Origin: Comamonadaceae bacterium 2PF
GTDB taxonomy: Bacteria; Pseudomonadota; Gammaproteobacteria; Burkholderiales; Burkholderiaceae_C
Reading direction: 5' to 3'
DNA: 64,000 bases
Assembly (NCBI GenBank): GCA_005502875.1
Contig: SCMV01000006.1
Span: forward strand, 1-64,000
The position numbers were made by a program, and so were the translations under genes. The notes below the pieces were generated by a model. It saw only the letters and a list, made by a program, of their open reading frames with translations, did no database searches and had not been told where the DNA came from. Position 1 is the first letter of the stretch. Each line of letters begins with the position of its first letter. Below, in pieces: positions 37,681 through 46,134 of this stretch.

Positions 37681-37740
37681 TGCCACGGCGGCTGAGAGCA
37701 TTCTTTTCATGGGCGCATTGCGTTCACTGTGGCGCTGCAT
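37240..37740 (-). CDS. DUF3304 lipoprotein, copy 1 (probable immunity protein)
   Basis: A 166-residue lipoprotein: AAVAALALTAC lipobox, MLGITGYNYTDRYIDGFSVN, KTTCCIVWRPG and PTIFVVHFYPNNTVQ. By eye it is about 80 percent identical to copy 2, with the same TCC pair. ATG 37740 overlaps the DUF4123 stop as TGATG; a GTG at 37743 or an internal ATG at 37710 (MKRMLSAAV) are alternative starts. A likely immunity role follows from family and context, not from direct evidence. Confidence 0.83.
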   Translation of the reverse strand: MQRHSERNAPMKRMLSAAVAALALTACQKSPQEEPKMLGITGYNYTDRYIDGFSVNGQGGSNVLLSDDSDGGGKTTCCIVWRPGTALPVAMFVEWTYGIEGNLQTGEVYREPETHRVEAELKGPVPQNPTIFVVHFYPNNTVQLEVAEDYPKPRLRRSDMAKGAQS

Positions 37741-38615
37741 CACGCCTGAGCCAGGGTTGACCGGAGCGTCTGGCCGGACGCAACAGCTTGCGACACGACC
37801 TCAGCCCATTCGGGTTGACCTGCCCAGCCCGGGCCCACCTCTGCCGCGATGCGAACAGCGAGCGCGTGGTCATCGGGTGATTCAAACCCTTGGCCTTGCG
37901 CCCATCTCACTTGATCGCATGCCAGTGCATGCCGATGGGCAGGCGGCACCAGGCTCAAGGTGCTGGGGTAATCAGATCGGCAGAGTCCCAGCACCGCATC
38001 GGCGTGCCCCAGCTTCAACAGCCCCGCGAACGTCGGATCGCTGAGCGCCCAGGCGGTTTCGTGCGCGGAGGGGTCGCTGTTTGTCGCAGGATTCTCCGCA
38101 GCCTGAAGCTGGCCATCGCGGCCTGGCCAGGCGCTGGCTGCTGCCACCGCGAGGAACGCCTGCACATCAGCTTGTTGATGGAGCTCGGGTTCGTGCAGGG
38201 CCCACCAGATGCGGGCGTCCCACCAGCGAAACAGCATGTGCTCGCCATCGGTGAAGCGGGCCCGCATGCGTCGGCGCATCGCTTGTATCCACATCTGTGG
38301 CGACCAGGCGCTTGCGATGAAGAACAGCATGGGCTCATCGGTTTCCTGCGATTGCCAGATGGCACGCAGCGCCAATGAGCGGCCTTCATGGCTGACCGGA
38401 ACGACGCGGGGGGCCACAGCCAGGGCGGATGGATCGCTGGTGATGTGGTCGAGCAGGTTGGTGCAGTCGTGGCTGGCCTGAAGCTTACGCACGTGTGCGA
38501 TGGCCTCGTTGGCCGATGTGTCCACGATGGCCCAGACATGGCGACCAGACAACGCCTGTTGGCCGAGCCAATCTTCTGGCCACGCTTGGTGTGAGACGAG
38601 GTCGGTCACGCTCAT
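37740..38615 (-). CDS. DUF4123 protein, T6SS effector adaptor/chaperone
   Basis: A 291-residue soluble protein. The N-terminal 130 residues have the DUF4123 pattern: HVWAIVDTSANE, then VPVSHEGRSLALRAIWQSQ and MLFRWWDARIWWAL, the last with the aromatic-rich motif of the family. Such proteins load a specific effector onto the tip of VgrG. The C-terminal half is a helical region rich in Ala. ATG 38615 overlaps the vgrG stop as ATGA, which decides the start over the longer frame. In this family the adaptor is usually specific to the effector encoded next to it, here the lipase. Confidence 0.87.
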   Translation of the reverse strand: MSVTDLVSHQAWPEDWLGQQALSGRHVWAIVDTSANEAIAHVRKLQASHDCTNLLDHITSDPSALAVAPRVVPVSHEGRSLALRAIWQSQETDEPMLFFIASAWSPQMWIQAMRRRMRARFTDGEHMLFRWWDARIWWALHEPELHQQADVQAFLAVAAASAWPGRDGQLQAAENPATNSDPSAHETAWALSDPTFAGLLKLGHADAVLGLCRSDYPSTLSLVPPAHRHALACDQVRWAQGQGFESPDDHALAVRIAAEVGPGWAGQPEWAEVVSQAVASGQTLRSTLAQA

Positions 38616-41600
38616 TCCTTGGCGAAAGCGCTGCCGCTGGATCGCGCAGCAAGCAGGCATGAGACGCAGATGCTATTGGGCATCTGCGGCAGCACCAGGT
38701 CTTGCGTGCCTGGCCCCACCATCGACTTCTGCCCCGCCTTGACCGTGATCTTGCCCGGGCACTCAAAGGTGACGTTACCGTTCTCGATGATGACACTCGC
38801 CCCACCGGTGACTGCCATCACCACGCGCTTGGCCGCCTTGATCTGCACTTCGCCGCTGGCCGTCTTGAGCTCCAGCGTCTGCTTGGCCGCGATCTGCGCG
38901 GGCCCTGCTTGCGCCTGCCAATCGATCGGCCCTTGCGCGGCGATCACGGTGATGCCCTTGCCCGCCGCTTCGCCGCCCGGCTGAATCGCCCCGGCCAACA
39001 CGCCGATGCCTTGCGCGGTCTGCACCCGCACCTGGCCACCCACAGCCCAGTGGCTGTCTTGCCCGCTGGCGATTTGGGTGGTGTCCTGGCTGCTGAGGTG
39101 CCAGTCCTGCCCTGCTGTGAGGCCGATGCCGGCCTTGCCCACCAGCGCGATGTTGGGGTCGGCCATGTGGGGCAGCTTGCCGGCGCCTGCTGCCGTGGCT
39201 TTGTCTGCGGCGTCGGCGATGGCGTTGGGCAGGCTCGTGGTGCTGACGGTGCCCATCAGGCTCTTGGTCAGGGCCGCCGCTGGTGCGAGGGCTTCGTCGA
39301 GCGCGCTTTGTTTTGCCGCGCGGCTGCCTGCGGCCGTGGCCAGGCCCACAGTCTGATGCGTGGCGGCAGCTTGGTGGAAGGTCTCGGCCAGTTGCTGCAT
39401 CTGGCGAGCCAGGGCGATGCCGGCTGCGTTGTCGCCCGCAGGCTCGGCCGTGGGCCGCAGGCTGCCGCGCCCATCGCCCAGGCCGTTGCCCACGCCAAAG
39501 GTGCTGAGCATCACGCCGCGAGCGGCTCGAACGCCGCCCCAAGCATCGGTGCGCAGCTCGAAGCCCAGCCCCCGGAAGCTGCCCCGGTGGTTGTCGGCCT
39601 GGTGCAGCAGGTGGCCCATCTGCAGCCAGGTCTGCGCCTGGGTGGTGTGCAACTGGGTGCGCAGCTGCTCAGGCGTGTCGTCCCACACGAGCTGGTTGTG
39701 GCCGCTGCCGCCGAACTCCTTGCTCTTGATGCCGCTCAGAGCAGCTGCGTTGGCCTGGCCTTGTGCGCCTGGGCTGGCCGCTGCGCTGGCCGCGCCGTGC
39801 CAGGCGGGGCTGTGGCCGCCTGCGCCCGAGCCGATCAGGTTGCCCTGTGACGATGGCGTGTGGTCGGTTGACTGCGCCAAGGCTTCGAGCGAGGCTTCAG
39901 CAGCCATGCCACCTGGCGTGGGCGCGATGCCCGATTCACCCTGGCCGTTGTAGAGCGCGGCCAGGACCACGGGGCGGTCGATGTCGTTGCCCAGGAAGGT
40001 GACGAGCACCTCCTGCCCGATGCGCGGGATGAACTGGTGACCCATGCCCGGGCCCGAGAGGCGCTGCACCACGCGCAGCCAGCAGCTGTGGTCGCTTTGG
40101 CGTCTTTGCGGCGAGTCGATGCTTTGCCAGTGGAAACGCACCTTCACGCGGCCCATCTTGTCGGTGTGCAGCTCGTGGGCACCGCTGGGGTGTTCGTTGC
40201 CATCGGGGCCCACCACGATGGCCGTTTGCGGGCCCAGCGCGGTCGGGCGTGGGCGGGGGCGCAGGCCGGTGTCGTCCATGAGCACGGGACGCCAGGGCAC
40301 GTCGCGGCGAACGGCCTGGAACTGGCAGGCAAAGCCGGTGCGCTCGGCGTGTTCGTGCAGGGGCTCGGTGTTGAGTTCTTGGTGGATCGAGTGGGTGCCC
40401 TCGGGGTCAAAGCCGGGTGGGCGCTCGAGCATGGGCCAGCGCGGGCGGGCAAAGCGGCCCTTGGGGTGCGGCAGGCTGGCGTCGATCAGGGCCTGGATGT
40501 CTTTGGGCAGGTTGTTGATACCCACCGCGTGCACCTGGGTGAAGAAGAGCTCGTGTGGCTCGCCTGCGTGGTCTGCAAATCCGGCGGAGGACATCAGACC
40601 CACGGTGGACTGCGTGACGCCGGCCCAGGTGCCCGCGCGCAAGGTGCGCACGCTGCCTCGGCCGAACCAAGTCTTGTGGCGCGCTTCGTGGGCTTGCTGC
40701 AGCAGGGTGGCCAAGAAGGTGGCCTCGGCGTGGTTGCCGCACACGAAGTCGCCCGTGGGGTCGTAGCTGTGCAGCCAGTCGTTGAGCGTCAAGGCTTCGT
40801 CAGGGCCCCACTGGGCGGCGGTGGGCACCTCGGCCACGATGGCCTGGTTGGCCTTGTGGTCCCAGCCTTGCAGCACCAGTTGGGTGGGGCGCAGCTCGCG
40901 CCTCGCAGCCAGGGCGGTGATGCTGTCTTGCTCTTCCTGGCTGGTGTGGCCATGGAAACGGATGCCGCGCCCGCCCAGGCTGTGCACGCTGGTGGGGTCT
41001 TCGGGCTGCTGGGCGCTTTGAACGAAAAACACCACGCGGTGGCCCATGGGTGCATCGGCGTGTTCCTCCACGCGCCAGGCGATGCCTTCTTCTGTGAGCA
41101 GCCGCTGGATGAAATCGAGGTCGCTCTCGCGGTGCTGGACGCAATACGAGCGCTGGCCACCATTGCGGGCAAACAGCCCTTGGGCCACGTGATCGGCCAA
41201 GCCCGCGTCCCAGTGCCAGGCGGCCAGCTGAGGGTGGTCGGCAAAGACGTCTTCGACGATCTGGATGACCGATGCGTCCTGCCACACCCTGCTGCACAGG
41301 GCGTGCTCGAGCAGGGCGATCCAGGGCTGCAGCAGCAGGGCCTTGCGGGCAAAGCCGCCGTCGGACTGCAGCGAGCGTGCCTCGGTGACGACGCCGGTGC
41401 GCGAGACTTCGCTGCCATCGGACAGGCGCGTGGTCAGCGTGACGGGGCGCGCGTAGAGGTCTTTGAGGGCAACGTGGGTGTCAAGCGTGAGGACGTGAAT
41501 GCCCAGCTCGAAGGGCTGGGAGACGGCTTCGTGCAGCTCGAAGCGCTCGACCATCAAGTCAGCGGGCAAGGGCTGCTCGGCATGCGTGGCCGCCAGCGCG

Positions 41601-41668
41601 TGCAGCCGGGTGTCTTGCGCCCACGCAGACAACAGCCCGGCCAGGTCCGACAGGCTTGGCAAATTCAT
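38612..41668 (-). CDS. vgrG: Type VI secretion tip protein VgrG with DUF2345 extension
   Basis: A 1018-residue spike protein. The N-terminal gp27-like part (ALPADLMVERFELHEAVSQ-like sequence, LTEEGIAWRVEEHADAPMG) is followed by the gp5/OB region (DKMGRVKVRFHW, SCWLRVVQ, RIGQEVLVTFLGNDIDRPVV) and a DUF2345 beta-helix from about residue 800 (ASGEVQIKAAKRVVMA). It ends with a short tail containing CVSC that could bind cargo. ATG 41668 starts the conserved part. No PAAR gene or T6SS sheath genes are nearby, so this is an orphan vgrG island. Confidence 0.94.
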   Translation of the reverse strand: MNLPSLSDLAGLLSAWAQDTRLHALAATHAEQPLPADLMVERFELHEAVSQPFELGIHVLTLDTHVALKDLYARPVTLTTRLSDGSEVSRTGVVTEARSLQSDGGFARKALLLQPWIALLEHALCSRVWQDASVIQIVEDVFADHPQLAAWHWDAGLADHVAQGLFARNGGQRSYCVQHRESDLDFIQRLLTEEGIAWRVEEHADAPMGHRVVFFVQSAQQPEDPTSVHSLGGRGIRFHGHTSQEEQDSITALAARRELRPTQLVLQGWDHKANQAIVAEVPTAAQWGPDEALTLNDWLHSYDPTGDFVCGNHAEATFLATLLQQAHEARHKTWFGRGSVRTLRAGTWAGVTQSTVGLMSSAGFADHAGEPHELFFTQVHAVGINNLPKDIQALIDASLPHPKGRFARPRWPMLERPPGFDPEGTHSIHQELNTEPLHEHAERTGFACQFQAVRRDVPWRPVLMDDTGLRPRPRPTALGPQTAIVVGPDGNEHPSGAHELHTDKMGRVKVRFHWQSIDSPQRRQSDHSCWLRVVQRLSGPGMGHQFIPRIGQEVLVTFLGNDIDRPVVLAALYNGQGESGIAPTPGGMAAEASLEALAQSTDHTPSSQGNLIGSGAGGHSPAWHGAASAAASPGAQGQANAAALSGIKSKEFGGSGHNQLVWDDTPEQLRTQLHTTQAQTWLQMGHLLHQADNHRGSFRGLGFELRTDAWGGVRAARGVMLSTFGVGNGLGDGRGSLRPTAEPAGDNAAGIALARQMQQLAETFHQAAATHQTVGLATAAGSRAAKQSALDEALAPAAALTKSLMGTVSTTSLPNAIADAADKATAAGAGKLPHMADPNIALVGKAGIGLTAGQDWHLSSQDTTQIASGQDSHWAVGGQVRVQTAQGIGVLAGAIQPGGEAAGKGITVIAAQGPIDWQAQAGPAQIAAKQTLELKTASGEVQIKAAKRVVMAVTGGASVIIENGNVTFECPGKITVKAGQKSMVGPGTQDLVLPQMPNSICVSCLLAARSSGSAFAKE

Positions 41669-41793
41669 GGTCCCTGAGGTTTTGATTTGAGTGGAGGCCA
41701 GTCTATGGCTGTTCTGCCAAAGGTTTTCTCCCCCAGAAGAAGTGACCTTGAAAGCAAACGTAAGACGGCCGCTCCTGGCGGAACCAGGACAAA

Positions 41794-42135
41794 TCACCCC
41801 CTCGGGGCATCAGGCAACAAACAAGCTTCGAGCACCTGCAACTCGTTGTCGCGGGCGAAGTTCATGACGAAGTCCCAGGCCATGGGTTCAAGGTCGCGCA
41901 AGGCTTCGTTGACGACCACGCATTTGACGTTGTCCACGCTGGTGGGGACGCAGTAGGGCGAATAGCCGATGTGGGCCATGGGGCCCGACATGCCACCTGG
42001 CTTGAAGCAGGACATGGCGCCGGCGAGGCGCTCTGCCCAGTCGCTGGGGCGAAAGGTGCGGCCCTGTTGGGTCAGGCCCAGGATGAAGACTTCTCGGGGT
42101 TTGGGGGTGCGTTCTGGCAATGAGGGCGTCGACAC
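41794..42135 (-). CDS. DUF3579 family protein
   Basis: A 113-residue cytoplasmic protein of a betaproteobacterial family: REVFILGLTQQGRTFRPSDWAERLAG, then CFKPGG, YSPYCVPTSVDNVKCVVVNE and EPMAWDFVMNFARDNELQV. The function is unknown. I take GTG at 42135 as the start because GGAAG lies seven bases upstream and the protein then has family length; the longer frame to 42468 adds over 100 Ser/Pro/Arg-rich residues without family look. Family members often lie near arginine genes, as here (argD divergent). Confidence 0.85.
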   Translation of the reverse strand: MSTPSLPERTPKPREVFILGLTQQGRTFRPSDWAERLAGAMSCFKPGGMSGPMAHIGYSPYCVPTSVDNVKCVVVNEALRDLEPMAWDFVMNFARDNELQVLEACLLPDAPRG

Positions 42136-42506
42136 GGTGGCGCTTCCGACGGGCTGTGCAATGGGTGAATTGACAGGCGCAGGGCCAGATTGTGTCTGGC
42201 GTCTGCGGGGAACCAGGGCGACAGACCGCGGGTAGCGGGCTGCAACGCTGGGTGATGGCCGCCACCCCAACCGATGGGGCTCGGGGGTTGCCATGCTGAC
42301 AGGACGTGATTGTCGCGGATGCGAAGGGCTGCTGCAACTTGGATGCCAGCAATCGAAGGGCATTGCGGGCTGCGAGCAACTGAGTCGGCCCTGACCGGCG
42401 GTGATTTCAAGGCCACTCGCCGTCGATTCGCTCAGGGTTGGCACCAGGGCGCAGGTGCGATATTGCATAGAATGTTTGCTCTCTCACCTTACCGAGCCCC
42501 GCTCTC
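42136..42506. other. Intergenic region between the DUF3579 gene and argD
   Basis: These 371 bases contain no convincing gene. The argD promoter lies in the last 70 bases. The rest is open in several frames on the minus strand, but with composition unlike a protein gene. Confidence 0.55.
42438..42466 (+). promoter_or_regulatory. Candidate argD promoter
   Basis: TTGGCA (42438-42443) and TATTGC (42461-42466) are 17 bases apart; a second -10-like TAGAAT follows at 42468-42473. The AT-rich GATATTGCATAGAATG stretch stands out in this GC-rich DNA and could include a regulator site, for instance for ArgR, which is speculation. Confidence 0.5.
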
Positions 42507-43709
42507 ATGAACGCCCCTGTCAACGCCATGCCCCACGTGATGCCCACCTATGGCCGCCTGCCCGTCGCCTTGTCGCACGGCCAGGGCGCCGAAGTCTGGG
42601 ACACCGAAGGCCGACGTTACCTGGACGCGCTCTCGGGCATCGCGGTCAACACCCTGGGGCACAACCACGCCAAGCTGGTGCCCGCGCTGCAGGATCAGGT
42701 CAGCAAGATGATCCACTGCTGCAACTACTACCAGGTGCCGCTGCAGGAAGAGCTCGCCCGCCTGCTGGTGGAGCGCTCGGGGCTGACCAACGTCTTTTTC
42801 TGCAACTCGGGCCTGGAAGCCAATGAAGCCGCGCTGAAGATCGCGCGCAAGTTCGGCCACGACAAGGGCATCGACCGCGCCGAGGTGGTGGTCTACGAGA
42901 AGGCCTTCCACGGCCGCTCGATCGCCACGCTGTCGGCCACCGGCAACCCCAAGGTGCACGCCGGCTTCGAGCCGCTGGTCGAAGGCTTCGTGCGTGTGCC
43001 GCTCAACGACATCGAGGCACTGGAAGAAGTCGCTCGCACCCACCCGAACGTGACGGCGGTGTTCCTGGAGGTGATCCAGGGCGAAGGCGGCATCAACCCG
43101 GCTCGCGTCGAGTACCTGCAGGCCATCCGCGCCTTGTGTGACAAACAAGGCTGGCTGCTGATGCTCGACGAGGTGCAATGCGGCATCGGGCGCACCGGCA
43201 AGTGGTTCGCTCACCAGTGGGCCGGCATCCAGCCGGACGTCATGCCGCTGGCCAAGGGCCTGGGCTCGGGCGTGCCGGTGGGCGCGGTGGTCTGCGGCCC
43301 CAAGGCCGCCGACGTGCTCAAGCCCGGCAACCACGGCACGACGTTCGGCGGCAACCCGCTGGCCATGCGCGCAGGCGTCGAGACCATCACCATCATGGAA
43401 GAAGACCAACTGCTGGCCAATGCCCAGCACGTGGGCGAGCACCTGATGGGCGCCCTGCGCCGCGAGTTGGCCAACGTGGCCGGCGTCACCGAGATCCGTG
43501 GCCAGGGCCTGATGATCGGCATCGAGCTCGACCGCCCCTGCGGCATCATCCTCAATCGCGCACTCGAAGCCGGGCTGCTGCTGAGCGTGACGGCCGACCA
43601 AGTTGTGCGCCTGCTGCCGCCGCTGATCTTCACCCCGGCCCAGGCGGACGAGCTCGTCGCCACCCTGGTGCCGCTCATCAAGCAGTTCCTTGCCGAGCCG
43701 AAGGCCTGA
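42507..43709 (+). CDS. argD: Acetylornithine aminotransferase
   Basis: A 400-residue PLP-dependent class III aminotransferase that makes N-acetylornithine in arginine synthesis. LDALSGIAVNTLGHNH, CNSGLEANEAALKIARK, LMLDEVQCGIGRTGKWF and the PLP lysine in MPLAKGLGSGVPVGA are all present. It is followed by argF after 42 bases, so one operon is likely. Some family members also act on succinylornithine or succinyldiaminopimelate. Confidence 0.95.
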   Translation: MNAPVNAMPHVMPTYGRLPVALSHGQGAEVWDTEGRRYLDALSGIAVNTLGHNHAKLVPALQDQVSKMIHCCNYYQVPLQEELARLLVERSGLTNVFFCNSGLEANEAALKIARKFGHDKGIDRAEVVVYEKAFHGRSIATLSATGNPKVHAGFEPLVEGFVRVPLNDIEALEEVARTHPNVTAVFLEVIQGEGGINPARVEYLQAIRALCDKQGWLLMLDEVQCGIGRTGKWFAHQWAGIQPDVMPLAKGLGSGVPVGAVVCGPKAADVLKPGNHGTTFGGNPLAMRAGVETITIMEEDQLLANAQHVGEHLMGALRRELANVAGVTEIRGQGLMIGIELDRPCGIILNRALEAGLLLSVTADQVVRLLPPLIFTPAQADELVATLVPLIKQFLAEPKA

Positions 43710-43751
43710 GCCGTCCGCCCCGCTCCCAGCTCCAACAGACACCCACGCGCC

Positions 43752-44684
43752 ATGAAGCCCGGAAACAGCCTGATCAAGCACTACCTGCAGTTCAAGGACC
43801 TGCGCGCCCCGGAGTACGAATACCTCTTCCAGCGCGCGGCCAGCATCAAGCAACGCTTCAAGAACTACGAGAAGTACCAGCCCCTGTCGGACCGCACGCT
43901 GGCCATGATCTTCGAGAAGGCATCAACGCGCACGCGCGTGAGCTTCGAGGCCGGCATGTACCAGATGGGTGGCTCGGTGGTGCACCTGACCACCGACGGC
44001 AGCCAGCTGGGCCGCAGCGAGCCGATCGAGGACAGCGCCCGCGTGATCTCGCGCATGGTCGACATCGTGATGATCCGAACCTACGAGCAGGCCAAGATCG
44101 TGAAGTTCGCGGCCAACTCGCGCGTGCCGGTCATCAACGGGCTGACCAACGAGTACCACCCCTGCCAGATCCTGGCCGACATCTTCACCTACATCGAGCA
44201 CCGCGGCTCGATCGCGGGCAAGGTGGTGGCGTGGGTGGGCGACGGCAACAACATGGCCAACACCTGGCTGCAGGCGGCGGAGTTGCTGGGCTTCACCGTG
44301 CACGTGAGCACGCCCAGCGGCTACGAGATCGACCCCGAGGTGGCCGGCATCTCGAACCCGGGCTGCTACAAGGTTTTCAAGGACCCGATGGACGCCTGCC
44401 GTGGCGCCCACCTGGTGACCACCGACGTGTGGACCAGCATGGGCTTCGAGGCCGAGAACGAAGAGCGCAAGAAGGCCTTCGCCGACTGGTGCGTGGACGC
44501 CGAGATGATGGGCGTGGCCGCACCGGACGCGCTGTTCATGCACTGCCTGCCAGCCCATCGTGGCGAAGAGGTCGAGGCCGAGGTGATCGACGGGCCGCAA
44601 TCGGTGGTGTGGGACGAAGCCGAGAACCGGCTGCACGTGCAAAAGGCGCTGATGGAGTACCTGCTGCTCGGCCGCATCGGCTGA
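43752..44684 (+). CDS. argF: Ornithine carbamoyltransferase
   Basis: A 310-residue enzyme that converts ornithine and carbamoyl phosphate to citrulline. The carbamoyl phosphate site is FEKASTRTRVSFEAG, and the ornithine site includes MHCLPAHRGEEV near the end; EYHPCQILADIFTYIEHRG is typical. The gene is 42 bases after argD. It converges on the chemoreceptor-like gene, with only 11 bases between stops. Confidence 0.97.
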   Translation: MKPGNSLIKHYLQFKDLRAPEYEYLFQRAASIKQRFKNYEKYQPLSDRTLAMIFEKASTRTRVSFEAGMYQMGGSVVHLTTDGSQLGRSEPIEDSARVISRMVDIVMIRTYEQAKIVKFAANSRVPVINGLTNEYHPCQILADIFTYIEHRGSIAGKVVAWVGDGNNMANTWLQAAELLGFTVHVSTPSGYEIDPEVAGISNPGCYKVFKDPMDACRGAHLVTTDVWTSMGFEAENEERKKAFADWCVDAEMMGVAAPDALFMHCLPAHRGEEVEAEVIDGPQSVVWDEAENRLHVQKALMEYLLLGRIG

Positions 44685-44695
44685 CCTGACCGGGC

Positions 44696-46078
44696 TCAGA
44701 ACCGGTACGCCAGGCGCAGGCCACCCCAGTGCCGCCCCTGCACCGTGATGGGTGCAGAAGCCTCCTTGAGCAGCACGAACTTGCCACCCCCCATGTCGCG
44801 GCGATAGGTCTGCAGCAGGAAGGGCCGCGTGTTGCGGGCCGAAGCCAGGCCCGTGCGGTCGTTGAAGATGCGGCGCCAGCGGCTGTTGGCGGTGTTCCAG
44901 ACCACGTCACCCGGCCGCTGCGGGTGGCAATAGACCTTGTTGTGGGTGGAGATGTAGCCGTTGCGGTCTGCCGCGATGCAGAAGACCACCTCGGGCAGCG
45001 CCTTGAGCGCCGCTTCCTGCAAAACCGGAAAGAGGTCGTCGGTCACGGCGTTGAACGGGGCGCTGTGCTGCGCGGGGTTGCTGCCAGCCAGGGGCTGGTA
45101 GCGCTCGTCGAACAGCTGCGTCAGGCTGATGCGCCCCGAGCCCAGCGCCTGCTCCAGGCGTTCGGCGATTTGGCCTGCAACCTGCTGGGCCAGCTGGATG
45201 TACGGCGTGTCGGCGGTTTCAACGCCGCAGGTGGCGATGACCTCCATGAGCCGCTCCGAAACGCCCAGCACGCGCTCGCTGCGCTTGGATGCGTCGGCCA
45301 GGGCGTCGCGCACGGTCTGCACCTCCCGCCCCATGCCGTTGACCTGCTCCTGAATGCCTTGGCTCAAGCCCGTGCTGGCATCGGCGGCCTCGACGATGCG
45401 CTGCACGGCGCTTTCGGCACCCATCAAGGCCAGGTGCACCTGCCGTCCCTGATCGCCCTTGGTGTCTGCCTGCACGTCCACGCGCAGGTCCTGAGCCAGC
45501 GACTGGATGCGTTGGTCCAGCGAGGCCACCGTGCTCATGATGGCCTTGGAGATGGATTCGACCTGGGTGGACAGGTCTTTGACGGCGTCGGCCACGACCG
45601 AGAAGCCCAGCCCGGCCTCGCCGGCGCGCTTGGCCTCGACCGAGGCGTTGAAGGCCACCAGCCGGGTCTGCAGGGCCACCTGGGTGATCTGGCTGGCGGC
45701 GTCGGAGACTTGCTTGAGCGTGCTGACCACCCCGGCGACCTCTTCGCCCACGTGCTCGACGCTGGCGCGGGCGCGCTGCATGGCCTGTTGGCTTTGTGCG
45801 GTTTCAGCCTGGATGCGCTGCTGTGCCTGCGCGATCTGATGCGCCTGCGCTTGCAGCTCGCTCAGCGCCGTGGTCTGACCGGTCGAGATGGCGGCGCAGT
45901 CGTCGAGGGCCCCACGCAATTGCGCCGCCTCGAGACCCAAGCCGCTGCAGTCCCGCTGCAGCACCTGCGCGAGCGCGTAAACGGATTCGGCCCCTTCCGA
46001 GCGCACCGGCTCGGCAGACACCGCGGGCGAAACCGATGCCACGGTTTCGCGCTTTTTGAACAAGGCCAACATGGGCAC
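44696..46078 (-). CDS. Soluble methyl-accepting chemotaxis-like protein with C-terminal sensor domain
   Basis: A 460-residue protein without membrane segments. Residues about 40-290 are a long coiled coil with an MCP-type signalling core (TRLVAFNASVEAKRAGEAG, LGFSVVADAVKDLSTQ). Residues about 340-460 look like a Cache/PAS-type sensor (EVVFCIAADRNGYISTHNK, RRIFNDRTGLASARNTRPF, then FVLLKEASAPITVQG). This inverts the usual order, in which sensing comes first. It follows fliA by 56 bases in the same direction and may be part of the flagellar unit. The ligand is unknown. Confidence 0.82.
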   Translation of the reverse strand: MPMLALFKKRETVASVSPAVSAEPVRSEGAESVYALAQVLQRDCSGLGLEAAQLRGALDDCAAISTGQTTALSELQAQAHQIAQAQQRIQAETAQSQQAMQRARASVEHVGEEVAGVVSTLKQVSDAASQITQVALQTRLVAFNASVEAKRAGEAGLGFSVVADAVKDLSTQVESISKAIMSTVASLDQRIQSLAQDLRVDVQADTKGDQGRQVHLALMGAESAVQRIVEAADASTGLSQGIQEQVNGMGREVQTVRDALADASKRSERVLGVSERLMEVIATCGVETADTPYIQLAQQVAGQIAERLEQALGSGRISLTQLFDERYQPLAGSNPAQHSAPFNAVTDDLFPVLQEAALKALPEVVFCIAADRNGYISTHNKVYCHPQRPGDVVWNTANSRWRRIFNDRTGLASARNTRPFLLQTYRRDMGGGKFVLLKEASAPITVQGRHWGGLRLAYRF

Positions 46079-46134
46079 CCCTCTTCAGAAGGGAGGCCAT
46101 CGCCCGAGGGAGCCGAAGCCTGGCCGGCTTCAAG

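Noticed and set aside
42136-42468. N-terminal extension of the DUF3579 protein to about 224 residues
   Set aside because: The extension is Ser/Pro/Arg-rich and unlike the family; GTG 42135 has a ribosome site and gives normal length.
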